Assembly: GCF_023702065.1 (NCBI RefSeq) | Contig: NZ_QFDM01000002.1 | Span: 124,001-188,000 of the forward strand | Direction: 5' to 3' | From: Methanoculleus oceani | Lineage (GTDB): Archaea > Halobacteriota > Methanomicrobia > Methanomicrobiales > Methanoculleaceae | DNA length: 64,000 nt | Part shown: in pieces, positions 26,651-35,750 of the stretch | Layout: each line of letters begins with the position of its first letter | How positions within the stretch are numbered: position 1 is the first letter of the stretch | Notes under the pieces: generated by a model | Database searches by the model: none | The model's input: the letters and a program-made list of their open reading frames with translations, nothing else | What the model was told of the DNA's origin: nothing | Made by a program: the position numbers and the translations under genes

Positions 26651-27574
26651 ATGCCACCTGCACCCGATATCAGGATCCCTCTCGATGTGCCCTCCGAGGA
26701 GCAGGAGAGGTACCGGGAGAATTACAGTGCGATCACGCACGGCACCGGGAGGCTGATGCTCTTTGCCGGAGACCAGAAGATCGAGCACCTTAACGACGAC
26801 TTCTTCGGCGAAGGCATTCATCCCGAAGATGCCGATCCCGAACATCTCTTCCGGATCGCAAGCCGGGCGAGGATCGGGGTTTTTGCGACGCAACTCGGGA
26901 TGATCGCCCGGTACGGCGGGGATTACCGGGACGTGCCGTACCTCGTCAAACTCAACTCCAAGACCAACCTGGTCGGGACCTCCCAGCGGGACCCGCTCAG
27001 TTCGGAACTCCACCTTGTCCGGCAGGTCGTCGACCTCCGGGACCGGACAGGGCTCTCGATCCTCGGCGTCGGCTACACGGTCTACCTCGGGAGCGAGTAC
27101 GAGGCGATGATGCTCTACCAGGCTGCCCAGATCGTCAACAACGCGCACCAGAACGGTCTTATCACCGTGCTCTGGATGTATCCCCGCGGCAAAGCGGTCA
27201 AGGACGAGCGGGACCCGCACCTGGTCGCGGGTGCGGCGGGTGTCGCAGCGACTCTCGGGAGCGACTTTGCGAAGGTGAACCCGCCAAAGGCGGGCAAGTC
27301 GGTCGACGCTGCGCTGCTCCGGGAGGCCGTGGCGGCCGCAGGCAGGACGGGCGTGGTCTGTGCCGGCGGGTCGCATGCCGACATGCAGGAGTTCCTGCAG
27401 CAGCTCCACGACCAGATCCACATCGGCGGCACGGTAGGGAACGCGACCGGCAGGAACATCCACCAGCGGTCGCTTGATGAGGCCGTCCGGTTCTGCAACG
27501 CGATATCGGCGATCACCCTCGATGATGCGAGCGTGGAGGAGGCAAACAGGATCTGCACGGGAGGCAGGTGTTAG
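26651..27574 (+). CDS. Archaeal class I fructose-bisphosphate aldolase family (DeoC/LacD fold)
   Basis: A 307-aa TIM-barrel aldolase. LMLFAGDQKIEHLNDDF near the N-terminus and the barrel strands ending TVLWMYPRGKAV and GSDFAKVNPPK (Lys198, tentative Schiff-base residue) match the archaeal class I FBA/DeoC-LacD family. GGGAGGA precedes the ATG at 26651. The next gene, a phosphofructokinase, starts one base after its stop, so the pair very likely catalyses consecutive steps between fructose 6-phosphate and triose phosphates. Exact substrate specificity is inferred from this context. Confidence 0.82.
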   Translation: MPPAPDIRIPLDVPSEEQERYRENYSAITHGTGRLMLFAGDQKIEHLNDDFFGEGIHPEDADPEHLFRIASRARIGVFATQLGMIARYGGDYRDVPYLVKLNSKTNLVGTSQRDPLSSELHLVRQVVDLRDRTGLSILGVGYTVYLGSEYEAMMLYQAAQIVNNAHQNGLITVLWMYPRGKAVKDERDPHLVAGAAGVAATLGSDFAKVNPPKAGKSVDAALLREAVAAAGRTGVVCAGGSHADMQEFLQQLHDQIHIGGTVGNATGRNIHQRSLDEAVRFCNAISAITLDDASVEEANRICTGGRC

Positions 27575-27575
27575 G

Positions 27576-28610
27576 ATGACGACGGTCGGCATACTGACGG
27601 GAGGAGGCGACTGCCCGGGCCTGAACGCGGTTATCCGGGCGGTCGTGCGGACGGGAGCGAAGCACGGGTTCGATGCGATCGGGATCCGGGACGGATGGCT
27701 CGGGCTGGTCGCCGGGAACGTCGAACCGCTCACAGATTACTCGGTGACCGGGATCCTCCCGAAAGGCGGGACGATCCTCGGGACGTCGCGGACGAACCCC
27801 TTCAAGAACGAGGCCGACGTCCAGCGGCTGCGCGACAACATCAGGAAGTTCGGGATCGACGCGATCGTCGCGATCGGCGGCGAGGATACCCTGGGTGTCG
27901 CGAACAAACTCTCGAAGATGGGTATCCCGGTCGTGGGGGTCCCAAAGACCATCGACAACGACGTCGGCGCGACCGATTACACCTTCGGGTTCGACACCGC
28001 CGTCTCTATCGTCACTGAGGCGATCGACCGCCTCCACACGACGGCGGAGTCGCACCACCGGGTCATGGTCGTGGAGGTGATGGGCCGGCACGCCGGGTGG
28101 ATCGCGACCGTTGCCGGGATCGCGGGCGGGGCCGACGAGATCCTCATCCCGGAGATCCCGTTCGATCTCGACGAGGTCACCCACCACCTCCGGGCGCGCT
28201 ACGAGCGGGGAAAGAAGTTCAGCATCGTCGTGGTCGCCGAGGGCGCCCAGCCGAAGGGGATGGCGGAGGCGATCGCACAGTCCGCACGGACGGACGAGTT
28301 CGGCCACGTGACGCTCGGCGGCGTCGGGAACTACCTGCGCGACGAACTCGAAAAGCGGCTCGATATGGAGGTGCGGGTGACGGTGCTCGGGCACATCCAG
28401 CGCGGCGGCTCCCCGACGGCGCACGACCGGGTGCTCGCGACCCGGTTCGGGGTGGCGGCGGCGGACCTCATCAAGGAGAAGGACTTCGGGAAGATGGTCG
28501 CCCTCCGGGGGGACGATATCGTCGCGGTCCCGCTCGAGGAGGCGGTGGCGAACCTCAAGACGGTGGATATGGACCTTTACAAGATCGCGACCATCTTTTA
28601 TGGGGGGTGA
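27576..28610 (+). CDS. 6-phosphofructokinase, PPi-type active site
   Basis: A 344-aa PFK-A family enzyme: GGGDCPGLNAVIR at the N-terminus, PKTIDNDV with the catalytic Asp pair, MGRHAGWIA and GHIQRGGSP. At the donor-deciding positions it has Asp104 (GGEDT) and Lys124 (PKTIDND), where ATP-using enzymes have Gly at both. This predicts pyrophosphate as phosphoryl donor and a reversible reaction. Most studied methanogens use an unrelated ADP-dependent PFK. It is co-transcribed with the aldolase. Confidence 0.9.
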   Translation: MTTVGILTGGGDCPGLNAVIRAVVRTGAKHGFDAIGIRDGWLGLVAGNVEPLTDYSVTGILPKGGTILGTSRTNPFKNEADVQRLRDNIRKFGIDAIVAIGGEDTLGVANKLSKMGIPVVGVPKTIDNDVGATDYTFGFDTAVSIVTEAIDRLHTTAESHHRVMVVEVMGRHAGWIATVAGIAGGADEILIPEIPFDLDEVTHHLRARYERGKKFSIVVVAEGAQPKGMAEAIAQSARTDEFGHVTLGGVGNYLRDELEKRLDMEVRVTVLGHIQRGGSPTAHDRVLATRFGVAAADLIKEKDFGKMVALRGDDIVAVPLEEAVANLKTVDMDLYKIATIFYGG

Positions 28611-28749
28611 TGGGGGCCTCCCCCAATCGCTTTTAGTCCAGGAAATGCGGGTTATGGCGTGCGGATGGCCCTGCACATCCGGCATTGCAGGCGGGGCCGG
28701 GGTCTGATATCGGGAGGTTGATGGATAACAACTGGCGGCGATGCAAAAG

Positions 28750-28935
28750 CCCGGTACAGTGGACCGTGGGAGACTCGCACCTTTGGTGCTCGAACTCCGC
28801 CTGCCCTTCGGGCACGCGTCGTTTATCGCCATTGGGGGAGGGGCTGACGGGGAGTGCGATGTTCCGACAGGAACGGAGCACGAGAAGGCCGAAGGCCTTG
28901 GAGGTGCGAGCGAAGCGAGCGGCAGGGTTACCCAT
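28750..28935. repeat. Hairpin-module element B
   Basis: An intergenic element beginning CCCGGTACAGTGGACC, which matches the right end of element A. Hairpins follow: GCACC-ttt-GGTGC (28777-28789), TGCCC-ttc-GGGCA (28802-28814), GTTCC-gaca-GGAAC (28861-28874) and AAGGCC-gaa-GGCCTT (28885-28899). The last is enclosed by GCAC (28878-28881) and GTGC. A 27-bp block at 28833-28859 is identical to one in element C. I find no right terminal repeat. The remainder of 28611-28967 shows no gene. Confidence 0.6.
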
Positions 28936-28967
28936 GGTCGCTCAGGAAAGGCCTCTCCAGTAGCCCT

Positions 28968-29747
28968 TCAATCCCCCACACCATCACCCGCACCCTTCCC
29001 AAAACTCTGTCGCACAACCGCCCCGGCAACCCCGGCGGCGGTCCCGAGGAGAGGGAAGAGCAGTCCCAGGGCGATCGCGGCCATCCCCGCGAGCCCGGCG
29101 ACGAACCCCTCAGCATGCGACGCGGTCCAGAGGAACGGGGGCAGAAAAAGGCCGGTACCGAAGAGCGCCGCGACAAGCCCGGCCTCAAGGCCGTCTCGTG
29201 CCCCTCCCTTCGTAGAATAACCTGCGATGAACCCCCCGACGAGCGGAGGAGCCATAAGCAGCGGGCCGAGAAAGGCAACGAGGAGAGACGAACCGGCGAT
29301 GACGGCCGTGCCGATGCCGATCCCGAGCCATCGTGCTCGCTCGGCGGCACCGGCGGTACCCCTCCGGATACCGTTTCGCACCGCCGTCCCGGCCGCCCCG
29401 CCGACGGCGTTGTAGGGGAGGAGGATTGCCGTGAGGACCAGGGCGTAGAAGCCGAAGGTCATCCAGAACGGGGGATACTGTGGACTGCTCTCCACCAGGC
29501 TCATGAGAGTTATCAAGGAGGCTGCAAGCAGGGCCGTAAGCATCCCGCATGCGGCCCCGGTGACGGCGCCGTCCCTGATTGTTCCCGGGGTGAGAAGCCC
29601 GGCGACGAGTCCCCCGCCGAAGAGGAACGCCACCGTCATCACCGGACCCGGGAGGAACTCCAGCCGACCGAGGAGCGAGACCGCACCGATCACCAGCGCT
29701 CCCACAACCGCCCCGAAAAGGCGGCCGACGGCGGTACGCGATACCAT
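28968..29747 (-). CDS. Integral membrane protein of unknown function
   Basis: A 259-aa, very hydrophobic, Gly/Ala-rich protein with about seven or eight membrane helices. Two Gly-rich halves (GGGLVAGLLTPGTIRDGAVTG and VGGFIAGYSTKGGARDGLEAG) look like an internal duplication, with a Gly-x-x-x-Gly-rich loop before each Arg-Asp-Gly. Archaeal DUF5518-like proteins have this pattern, but I am not sure of the family. The ATG at 29747 was chosen; a GTG at 29768 is possible. Confidence 0.75.
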   Translation of the reverse strand: MVSRTAVGRLFGAVVGALVIGAVSLLGRLEFLPGPVMTVAFLFGGGLVAGLLTPGTIRDGAVTGAACGMLTALLAASLITLMSLVESSPQYPPFWMTFGFYALVLTAILLPYNAVGGAAGTAVRNGIRRGTAGAAERARWLGIGIGTAVIAGSSLLVAFLGPLLMAPPLVGGFIAGYSTKGGARDGLEAGLVAALFGTGLFLPPFLWTASHAEGFVAGLAGMAAIALGLLFPLLGTAAGVAGAVVRQSFGKGAGDGVGD

Positions 29748-29923
29748 GCGGGGATCTCGCCCCGTCACCCTTTATCCGTTCTGGTTTGTCCCGGCCGCCG
29801 GAGCGCAGGTATTATACGGCAGAGGAGGCATGGAACTGCAACAGAGGCGTGGCGGGAGAGCGGAGAGCGACCCCTCCGGGGTCCGGCCTCAGGCTCGCTG
29901 CTCCTCAACCGGACCTGTAGACC

Positions 29924-31777
29924 ATGAACATCACGGACCACTGCCGGCGCACCATCGCCTTCACCCGGGAGATCATGCGGCAGCCGGTGACGGCGAGGGG
30001 GGACCTCCGGTTCTCCGACCTCGCCTTCTTCCTCCGGTTCGCCCGGCCGATCTGGAGAGTGGGCGTGCTGGCGCTCGCGGCGACGGCCCTTGTCTCTGCC
30101 GCGAAGACCGTGCTCCCGCTCAGCATCAAGTTCTTCATCGACAACGTCCTCCTCGGCGAGACATCGGCCTCCGATGCCCTCATCGCAGGGGCCGGCGGGA
30201 TCCTCTCGTCGCTCGACGCCCTCATCGTCGCCCTCCTGGTGCTCGGGTTCTTCACCGGCGGCATGGATCTCCTCCGGAACTACTGGACCGCCCGGTTCCG
30301 GGAAGGCTACGCCTTCAATATCCAGACCACCCTCGTCGAGCACGTCTTAAGCTTCCCGCTCTCGTACTTCAAGTCGCAGCAGACCGGCTACATCATGTCC
30401 CGCCTCTCCGACGACGTCCAGATCCTGCAGTACACCGTCTCCCAGTACCTCCCCCAGATCGTCGCAAACGCCCTTTACGTCACCTTTACCTTCGCCATCC
30501 TCTGCGTCCTGAACCTCAGGCTGACCCTCGTCGTCGTCGCCTTCATTCCCCTCTACCTGCTGGTCAACGCCGTCTTCATCCGGCGGATCCGTGCCGCCAC
30601 CCACCGGGAGCGTGAGCGGCAGGCCTACGTCTCGCGGGACCTCCAGGAGGTGATCTCCGGCATCGACACCGTAAAGTCGCACGCCGCGGAGGATCGGGAG
30701 ATGCACCGGGTCTCAGGGACGCTCCGGAACATGATCGATGCCCGGATCAAGAACACGATGCTCTCGGCATTCTCGGAGTATTTCAGGATCGGCACGATGT
30801 CGCTCATGCTGATCGCCGTCTTCTGGTTCGGCGGAAACGAGGTGCTCGCCGGTGCCATGAGCGTGGGGGACTTCGTCGCGTTCGCGGTCTACATCGTGAC
30901 GTTCGCTCCCACCGTCAACACGTTCTTCGCCTTCCCCGTCGTCATGCAGCCCGCACTCACGTCCGCCGCCCGCCTGCGCGAACTCTTCCGGATACACGGT
31001 GAAGCGGGCGCCGCCCCCGGCACCGGCGGGATTGTGCCCGCCACCGTGCAGGGCCGGATCGAGTTCTCCGGTGTCCGGTTCGGTTACACAGCGTCCGAAC
31101 CGGTCCTCCTGGACGCAAACTTCGTCGCCCGTCCGGGCGAGGTGATCGCTGTCATCGGGCGGACCGGCGCCGGAAAGACGACGCTGATCAACCTGATCCT
31201 CCGGGCCTTTGCACCGCAGGAAGGCACGATCACGCTTGATAACTGCGACCTTGCATCGCTCGATCCCCGGTGGCTGCGACGGCAGATATCGCTCGTCTCG
31301 CAGGACCTCTTCCTCTTCCACACCACCATCGAGGAGAACATCCGTTACAGCAGGCCCGACGCCGCCTTCGAGGACGTCATAGAAGCCGCCCGGAAAGCAC
31401 GGATCCACGACGATATCGTACGGTTTCCCGAAGGTTACGGAACAATCGTCGGGGAGCGCGGGACCCAGCTCTCCGTCGGCCAGCGCCAGCGTGTCGCCAT
31501 CGCCCGGGCGTTCCTGAAGGATGCGCCCATCCTCATCCTCGACGAGCCCACGTCGGCGCTGGATATGCAGACCGAGGACCAGATCCGCCGGACGCTCCGG
31601 GACCTGGTGCGGGACCGGACGACCATCCTCGTCTCTCACCGCCCGTCGCTCCTGGAACTCGCCGACCGCGTCCTCATGATCGAAGGCGGACGGGTGCGGG
31701 AGTGCATGGGGGCGGAGCCCGCCCGACAGGTCGATCCCGACCGCACCCCTCTCTCTGGCCAATCCACCGCCCCCTGA
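29924..31777 (+). CDS. ABC exporter half-transporter (MsbA/multidrug type)
   Basis: A 617-aa fusion of a six-helix membrane domain (about 45-345) and an ATPase domain (about 375-600). Walker A is GRTGAGKTT at about 412, Walker B ILILDEPTSALD, switch LVSHRPSLLE. The signature reads LSVGQRQR instead of LSGGQ, a Val for the first Gly, which is unusual but seen in some exporters. It should act as a homodimer exporting lipid or hydrophobic compounds; the substrate is unknown. It is a single gene with no partner half-transporter alongside. Confidence 0.9.
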   Translation: MNITDHCRRTIAFTREIMRQPVTARGDLRFSDLAFFLRFARPIWRVGVLALAATALVSAAKTVLPLSIKFFIDNVLLGETSASDALIAGAGGILSSLDALIVALLVLGFFTGGMDLLRNYWTARFREGYAFNIQTTLVEHVLSFPLSYFKSQQTGYIMSRLSDDVQILQYTVSQYLPQIVANALYVTFTFAILCVLNLRLTLVVVAFIPLYLLVNAVFIRRIRAATHRERERQAYVSRDLQEVISGIDTVKSHAAEDREMHRVSGTLRNMIDARIKNTMLSAFSEYFRIGTMSLMLIAVFWFGGNEVLAGAMSVGDFVAFAVYIVTFAPTVNTFFAFPVVMQPALTSAARLRELFRIHGEAGAAPGTGGIVPATVQGRIEFSGVRFGYTASEPVLLDANFVARPGEVIAVIGRTGAGKTTLINLILRAFAPQEGTITLDNCDLASLDPRWLRRQISLVSQDLFLFHTTIEENIRYSRPDAAFEDVIEAARKARIHDDIVRFPEGYGTIVGERGTQLSVGQRQRVAIARAFLKDAPILILDEPTSALDMQTEDQIRRTLRDLVRDRTTILVSHRPSLLELADRVLMIEGGRVRECMGAEPARQVDPDRTPLSGQSTAP

Positions 31778-31947
31778 CCCTGCCGATAAGGAAGGAGGCG
31801 AAGACGATGAGGATCACCTTCCTGTCCAGCGTAGCCATGATCGTCTCCTGCCCGGGGATGGAGAACTATCGGCATTCTCCAGCCATATCGTTCGCGCACA
31901 TCTCGAACCGCAGGATTATTAAGCCGGCCGGTACCCTTCATCGAAGG

Positions 31948-32634
31948 ATGTACATCGCCTGCCACCTGTTTCTCGGCCTCATTCTGGGCCTCGCGATCGC
32001 CGGACGCCTGGGCGACCGGCGGCTCATCGGCTTCTGTGCTCTCGGGGCCGTCCTCCCCGACCTGCTCGATAAACCGGTAGGCCACCTCCTTCTTGCAGGG
32101 TCTCTCGACTCCGGGCGGATCTTCGGGCACGGACTGCTCTTCCTCGCGCTCCTGCTCGTTGCAGGCATCGCCCTCGAGCGGCGGCGGCGATCGCTCGCGC
32201 TCCTCGCCGTCGCGGTCGGCGCACTCTCCCACCAGGTCCTCGACGCGATGTGGGCGATGCCCGTCACCTGGTACTTCCCGCTTCTCGGCCCGTATGAACC
32301 CTACGAGGTTGCCGACTACTTCGGCAACGCCATCCTGGCGGAGGTCTCTTCGCTCTCTGAGTGGATATTCCTCGCCGCATCGACCGGAATAGCCCTCGCC
32401 GCCTGCCGGGGTTTCTGCCCCGATCTCTCCGGGGTTGCCGCGACAATCGTCCGGGTCTCCGTCCTGCTCCTCGGAATCCTCGTTCTCGCCTCCCTCTTCG
32501 CCTGGGCAGCCGGCTTTCCGGAGAGCATCCTGATGGCCGGGGCAGGGCCGGAAGATTACCTGGTGCTTGCAGCGGTGGGGGCCGTCGGGGCGATCGGGGC
32601 GATCGGACACCGGGAGTTCCTGAATACCGGATAA
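31948..32634 (+). CDS. DUF457-like membrane-bound putative metal-dependent hydrolase
   Basis: A 228-aa membrane protein. MYIACHLFLGLILGL with His6, then AVLPDLLDKPVGHLL, GHGLLFLALLL and ALSHQVLDAMWA supply the scattered His/Asp set of the LexA-binding/YdjM (DUF457) family. A TATA-like GATTATTAAG lies at leaderless distance from the ATG at 31948. An upstream in-frame ATG at 31807 has the stronger Shine-Dalgarno (AAGGAGG) but would add 47 residues unlike the family. The last residues are Gly/Ala/Ile repeats. Function unproven. Confidence 0.75.
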   Translation: MYIACHLFLGLILGLAIAGRLGDRRLIGFCALGAVLPDLLDKPVGHLLLAGSLDSGRIFGHGLLFLALLLVAGIALERRRRSLALLAVAVGALSHQVLDAMWAMPVTWYFPLLGPYEPYEVADYFGNAILAEVSSLSEWIFLAASTGIALAACRGFCPDLSGVAATIVRVSVLLLGILVLASLFAWAAGFPESILMAGAGPEDYLVLAAVGAVGAIGAIGHREFLNTG

Positions 32635-32638
32635 TCCG

Positions 32639-33220
32639 TCATTCCAGGCGGGTCAACCTGTTGATGCTGCCCGGGACGGTCCTCTCCACCCGGAGCGCCG
32701 CCATTCCCGCCGGTTTGATCTCGACGGCAAACGACCTGTACGGCTTGCAATCGGTTCTGACCTCCGGGGAAATATTCAGTATATACTGCTCCCCGGCCTC
32801 GAGAAGGAAGTCTGAGTCGCTGTTCACCCGTTCCTGGACGCTCCAGCGCCTGTGGCCTGGAAAGACGTCGATAAGAGGCACGTTTTGAGCAACTATCTCG
32901 CTATGCGTAGAACCGATAAAACGGACGGATACCGTGGTGATATCGATCGGCTCGCCGCCGGCGGTGAGCCCGACCGGGACGATAACGGAGTCTATCATTC
33001 CGGGAGTGTTGCTGAAGCCGTAGATGGCACCGGTCACGGTGAGGCCCGACCCTGCCTCCCGGATACCCTGGTGAACGGTGGAGCGGCTTTCCTCGGAGAA
33101 GAGGATACCCGCCGTCAGGACGACATAGGCAAAGACCGATGCGACGACGACGAATGCGATGAGTACGATCGCCGCCTCGAGTCCGGTAAATCCGGCATCA
33201 GAAGAGTTCGACGTAGACAT
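32639..33220 (-). CDS. Archaellin / type IV pilin-like protein
   Basis: A 193-aa protein with a class III signal: a short polar leader (MSTSNSSDAG) followed by FTGLEAAIVLIAFVVVAS, the archaellin N-terminal helix cleaved by the FlaK/PibD prepilin peptidase before FTGLE. The rest is beta-rich. It starts 23 bp inside the end of the upstream archaellin gene, so both are on one message. Archaellum assembly genes (arlCDEFGHIJ) are not in this window. Confidence 0.85.
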   Translation of the reverse strand: MSTSNSSDAGFTGLEAAIVLIAFVVVASVFAYVVLTAGILFSEESRSTVHQGIREAGSGLTVTGAIYGFSNTPGMIDSVIVPVGLTAGGEPIDITTVSVRFIGSTHSEIVAQNVPLIDVFPGHRRWSVQERVNSDSDFLLEAGEQYILNISPEVRTDCKPYRSFAVEIKPAGMAALRVERTVPGSINRLTRLE

Positions 33221-33755
33221 TCTTTCCAGCGCCTGCGGGAATTGTTCTGGTCAGCGAAGCGGTCGCCCCTTCTGCGGCGATTATCTCGAGGGTGAACGTA
33301 TCTCCCTGCCGGATGCCCACGCTTCCCACCATCAGTTTCACCGTGACGACCTCTCCTGTTTCCAGGAGGTCCCCGGCATTTCTCTTCTGCCGCCAGGTTT
33401 CGGTTACGCGGGGGTCGCCGGGAGGGAACGTGACAAGGGTCTCCTTCGTGGCGACGATATAGGTCATGCTCCCCATATCGATCACGGCGAGGTCGGTCGC
33501 GGTCTCAAGGTCAAGTTCAATAAAGTCGAGCAGGCCCGTGGCGTCCAGTTTGGCGATGATCGTGTATCCCGGGCGGAGGGCGGACCCGGCTTCGCCAAGG
33601 GCGGCATGCATCGTTTCCTGGCTCTTCTGCGACGTGGTCATGCCCACCCCGAGAACGACGTATGCGAAGACCGATGCAACGACAATGAAGGCGATGAAGA
33701 CGATGGACGCCTCAAGTCCCGTGAAAGCCTCTTCGTCCCTGTCTTCCCGGGGCAT
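33198..33755 (-). CDS. Archaellin / type IV pilin-like protein (paralogue)
   Basis: A 185-aa paralogue of the downstream gene: leader MPREDRDEEA, then FTGLEASIVFIAFIVVAS and a beta-rich body. The ATG at 33755 was chosen because it gives a short acidic leader, and because a TATA-like CTTTTAATC on the minus strand (about 33780-33788) sits at leaderless distance. Upstream in-frame codons to 33818 would give an implausibly long leader. Confidence 0.86.
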   Translation of the reverse strand: MPREDRDEEAFTGLEASIVFIAFIVVASVFAYVVLGVGMTTSQKSQETMHAALGEAGSALRPGYTIIAKLDATGLLDFIELDLETATDLAVIDMGSMTYIVATKETLVTFPPGDPRVTETWRQKRNAGDLLETGEVVTVKLMVGSVGIRQGDTFTLEIIAAEGATASLTRTIPAGAGKNVYVELF

Positions 33756-33913
33756 ATGATTGCGGGTTTGTCGCGCTTCGATTAAAAGATGCTGATCTTT
33801 CCCGGAGCATACGGGCAAATGCGTCGCTCACGAACCCCGGCGGAGGCGGACCCGAAGTGGAACCCTTCCCGGGACTCCCGCCTGTTGCCGCGGCATGAGT
33901 CTCCTGTCAGAGA

Positions 33914-33925
33914 ACATATTTATAC
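33914..33925 (+). promoter_or_regulatory. TATA box of the DUF1616 gene
   Basis: ACATATTTATAC is centred about 31 nt upstream of the ATG at 33951, consistent with a short-leader transcript that still includes the GGGGGT ribosome-binding site. Confidence 0.55.
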
Positions 33926-33950
33926 CATGCGTTTTTATGGGGGTAACAGA

Positions 33951-34925
33951 ATGACATCCGAAACCACCACAGGTCTTCTCATCGGCTCCCTTGACCCCCG
34001 CACCATCCCGCTGGACCTAAAAAGCATCTACCTATGGATCTTCCTCGCCCTTGCCGGCATGTACGCGCCGGTCATCAGCGAGAGTCCCCTTCGCGTGGTT
34101 TTCGTCCTGCCGTTCATCCTCTTTATCCCCGGCTATCTCCTGGTCGCGGCCCTCTTCCCCGCAAGGGGGGACCTTGACGGGATAGAGCGCGTTGCCCTCT
34201 CGTTTGGGCTTTCCATCGCGATCGTGCCGCTTTTTGGCCTCGCGCTCAATTATACACCCTGGGGCATCCGGCTCGACCCTATTGTCATCGCTCTCGCGGC
34301 ATTCAGTCTCGCCGTCGGTCTCATCACCCAGTTCCGACGCCGCGAACTGCCCGAAGAGAGCCGCTTTACGGTCCCGGTCAGCTCGTACCTCGCCGCAGCA
34401 AAAGAGGAGGTCTCGGGTAGTAGTTCCACGTCCGGGGCCGACCGGGTCTTGAGCATCGTCCTCGTTGCTGCCGTCCTCGTGGCTGCCGCGACAACGGTCT
34501 TCATCGTTGCGGTCCCCAAAGAGGGCGAGAAGTTCACTGAGTTCTATATACTCGGGCCGAAGGGGAAGGCAGCCGATTATCCGACCGAGTTCATGGCCGG
34601 AACACCGCAGACGGTCATCATCGGGATCGGGAACCACGAGTACCGCGATATCACCTACACAGTGGAGACGTTTGCCGTAGAGAGCAGGTTCGACAATGCG
34701 ACGAACCAATCGACGGTCGTCTCGGCGACCCTCCTCGACCGGTTCTCCATCACGGTGCCGCATAACCAGACCGTAGAGCAGCCTTACTCCTTCCGGATCA
34801 TGGATTCGGATACAAACAGGCTCGAGTTCCTCCTCTTCACGGAGACACCTCCCGAAGACATCCCCGAAGTCAACCTCACGAGCGCCGGTTATCGCGACCT
34901 GCACCTCTGGCTGCGGGTGCATTGA
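33951..34925 (+). CDS. DUF1616 family membrane protein
   Basis: A 324-aa protein with four N-terminal membrane helices (about 25-130) containing FILFIPGYLLVAALFP and RVALSFGLSIAIVPLFGL, diagnostic of DUF1616. A linker, a fifth helix (about 165-190) and a C-terminal extracytoplasmic beta-domain with several N-x-T/S sites follow. The family is often found near surface glycan genes in archaea, but its role is unknown. GGGGGT lies before the ATG at 33951; the upstream ATG at 33927 is possible. Confidence 0.85.
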   Translation: MTSETTTGLLIGSLDPRTIPLDLKSIYLWIFLALAGMYAPVISESPLRVVFVLPFILFIPGYLLVAALFPARGDLDGIERVALSFGLSIAIVPLFGLALNYTPWGIRLDPIVIALAAFSLAVGLITQFRRRELPEESRFTVPVSSYLAAAKEEVSGSSSTSGADRVLSIVLVAAVLVAAATTVFIVAVPKEGEKFTEFYILGPKGKAADYPTEFMAGTPQTVIIGIGNHEYRDITYTVETFAVESRFDNATNQSTVVSATLLDRFSITVPHNQTVEQPYSFRIMDSDTNRLEFLLFTETPPEDIPEVNLTSAGYRDLHLWLRVH

Positions 34926-35086
34926 CAGAAGAAGAAGTTACCTTCAAGGATCTCCTGATGCGGGATCACTCGCAAGCCTGGAGAGGGGATAGCTGGAAAA
35001 TCTCTTAAACCAGGCCATTCGAGACGCAGGAGATTCCGCCAGATATTTATCCATTAACGCAGCATATGGTTGTTCGAGGTACACAG

Positions 35087-35581
35087 ATGAAACACGGAAT
35101 TCTGATCGCCTCCCTTCTGGTCCTGACGCTTATCGTGGCCCCTGCCGGAGCTTTCAGCGCAGACAGTCTTCTGATAACCGTGGACGAGGACGGGAGCGCA
35201 AGCATCACCTTTAAGTATACCATCTCGTGGATCGAGAGGATCGCCGTCTTCTTCAAGATCACCGAGCCGGACCAGGAACTGAAATTCGCGCTCGAGGAGG
35301 CGTTGGGGGTTCCCGTAACGGTGACCTCGGCAGAGAGCGACAACGCTTCATTCCTGGTCCAGGACTTTGCAAAGGTCAAGAGCACCGATGAGGGGAGCGT
35401 CTACACGACACCGGGACTCGACTTCACCGGGGCACAGGAGATACTCGACCGTTACTGGTTTGCGCCGCTGGTCGAGGCCGACTTCTCCCCGGAGCTGACG
35501 GTTGTCAGGTTCCCGGACGGCTACGAGGAGACCTTCGCGAACCAGAGCGCCATTCCGGCACTCTCTCACGCTACTGCGTGA
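35087..35581 (+). CDS. Secreted protein of unknown function
   Basis: A 164-aa exported protein: signal peptide MKHGILIASLLVLTLIVAPA with probable cleavage after AFS, then a beta-rich soluble domain starting SLLITVDEDGSASITFKYT. There is no lipobox and no C-terminal anchor. GAGGT is seven bases before the ATG at 35087, and an AT-rich TATA-like run (GATATTTATCC) is at 35042-35052. I do not recognise the family. Confidence 0.75.
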   Translation: MKHGILIASLLVLTLIVAPAGAFSADSLLITVDEDGSASITFKYTISWIERIAVFFKITEPDQELKFALEEALGVPVTVTSAESDNASFLVQDFAKVKSTDEGSVYTTPGLDFTGAQEILDRYWFAPLVEADFSPELTVVRFPDGYEETFANQSAIPALSHATA

Positions 35582-35700
35582 GCAGAAATCTCTCTCTTTT
35601 CTGACTGATCCAGGGTTCGCGACGAAAGCATCCGGGTTAGCCTGCCGCAGGCGTGGCCCTCGAGCGATGGGAGCCCCTATAGTCGCTGACCGGAGAAGAA

Positions 35701-35734
35701 GGCGGCATCCGCCGGGCCGTAATCTATCAAAAAA
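35701..35734 (-). terminator. Terminator of fdhA1-fdhB1
   Basis: Just after the fdhB1 stop the minus strand has a run of six T (35729-35734), followed by a GGCGG-cat-CCGCC hairpin (35701-35713). A T-tract is sufficient for archaeal termination. Confidence 0.45.
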
Positions 35735-35750
35735 GGGAGAGAGATCTTCC

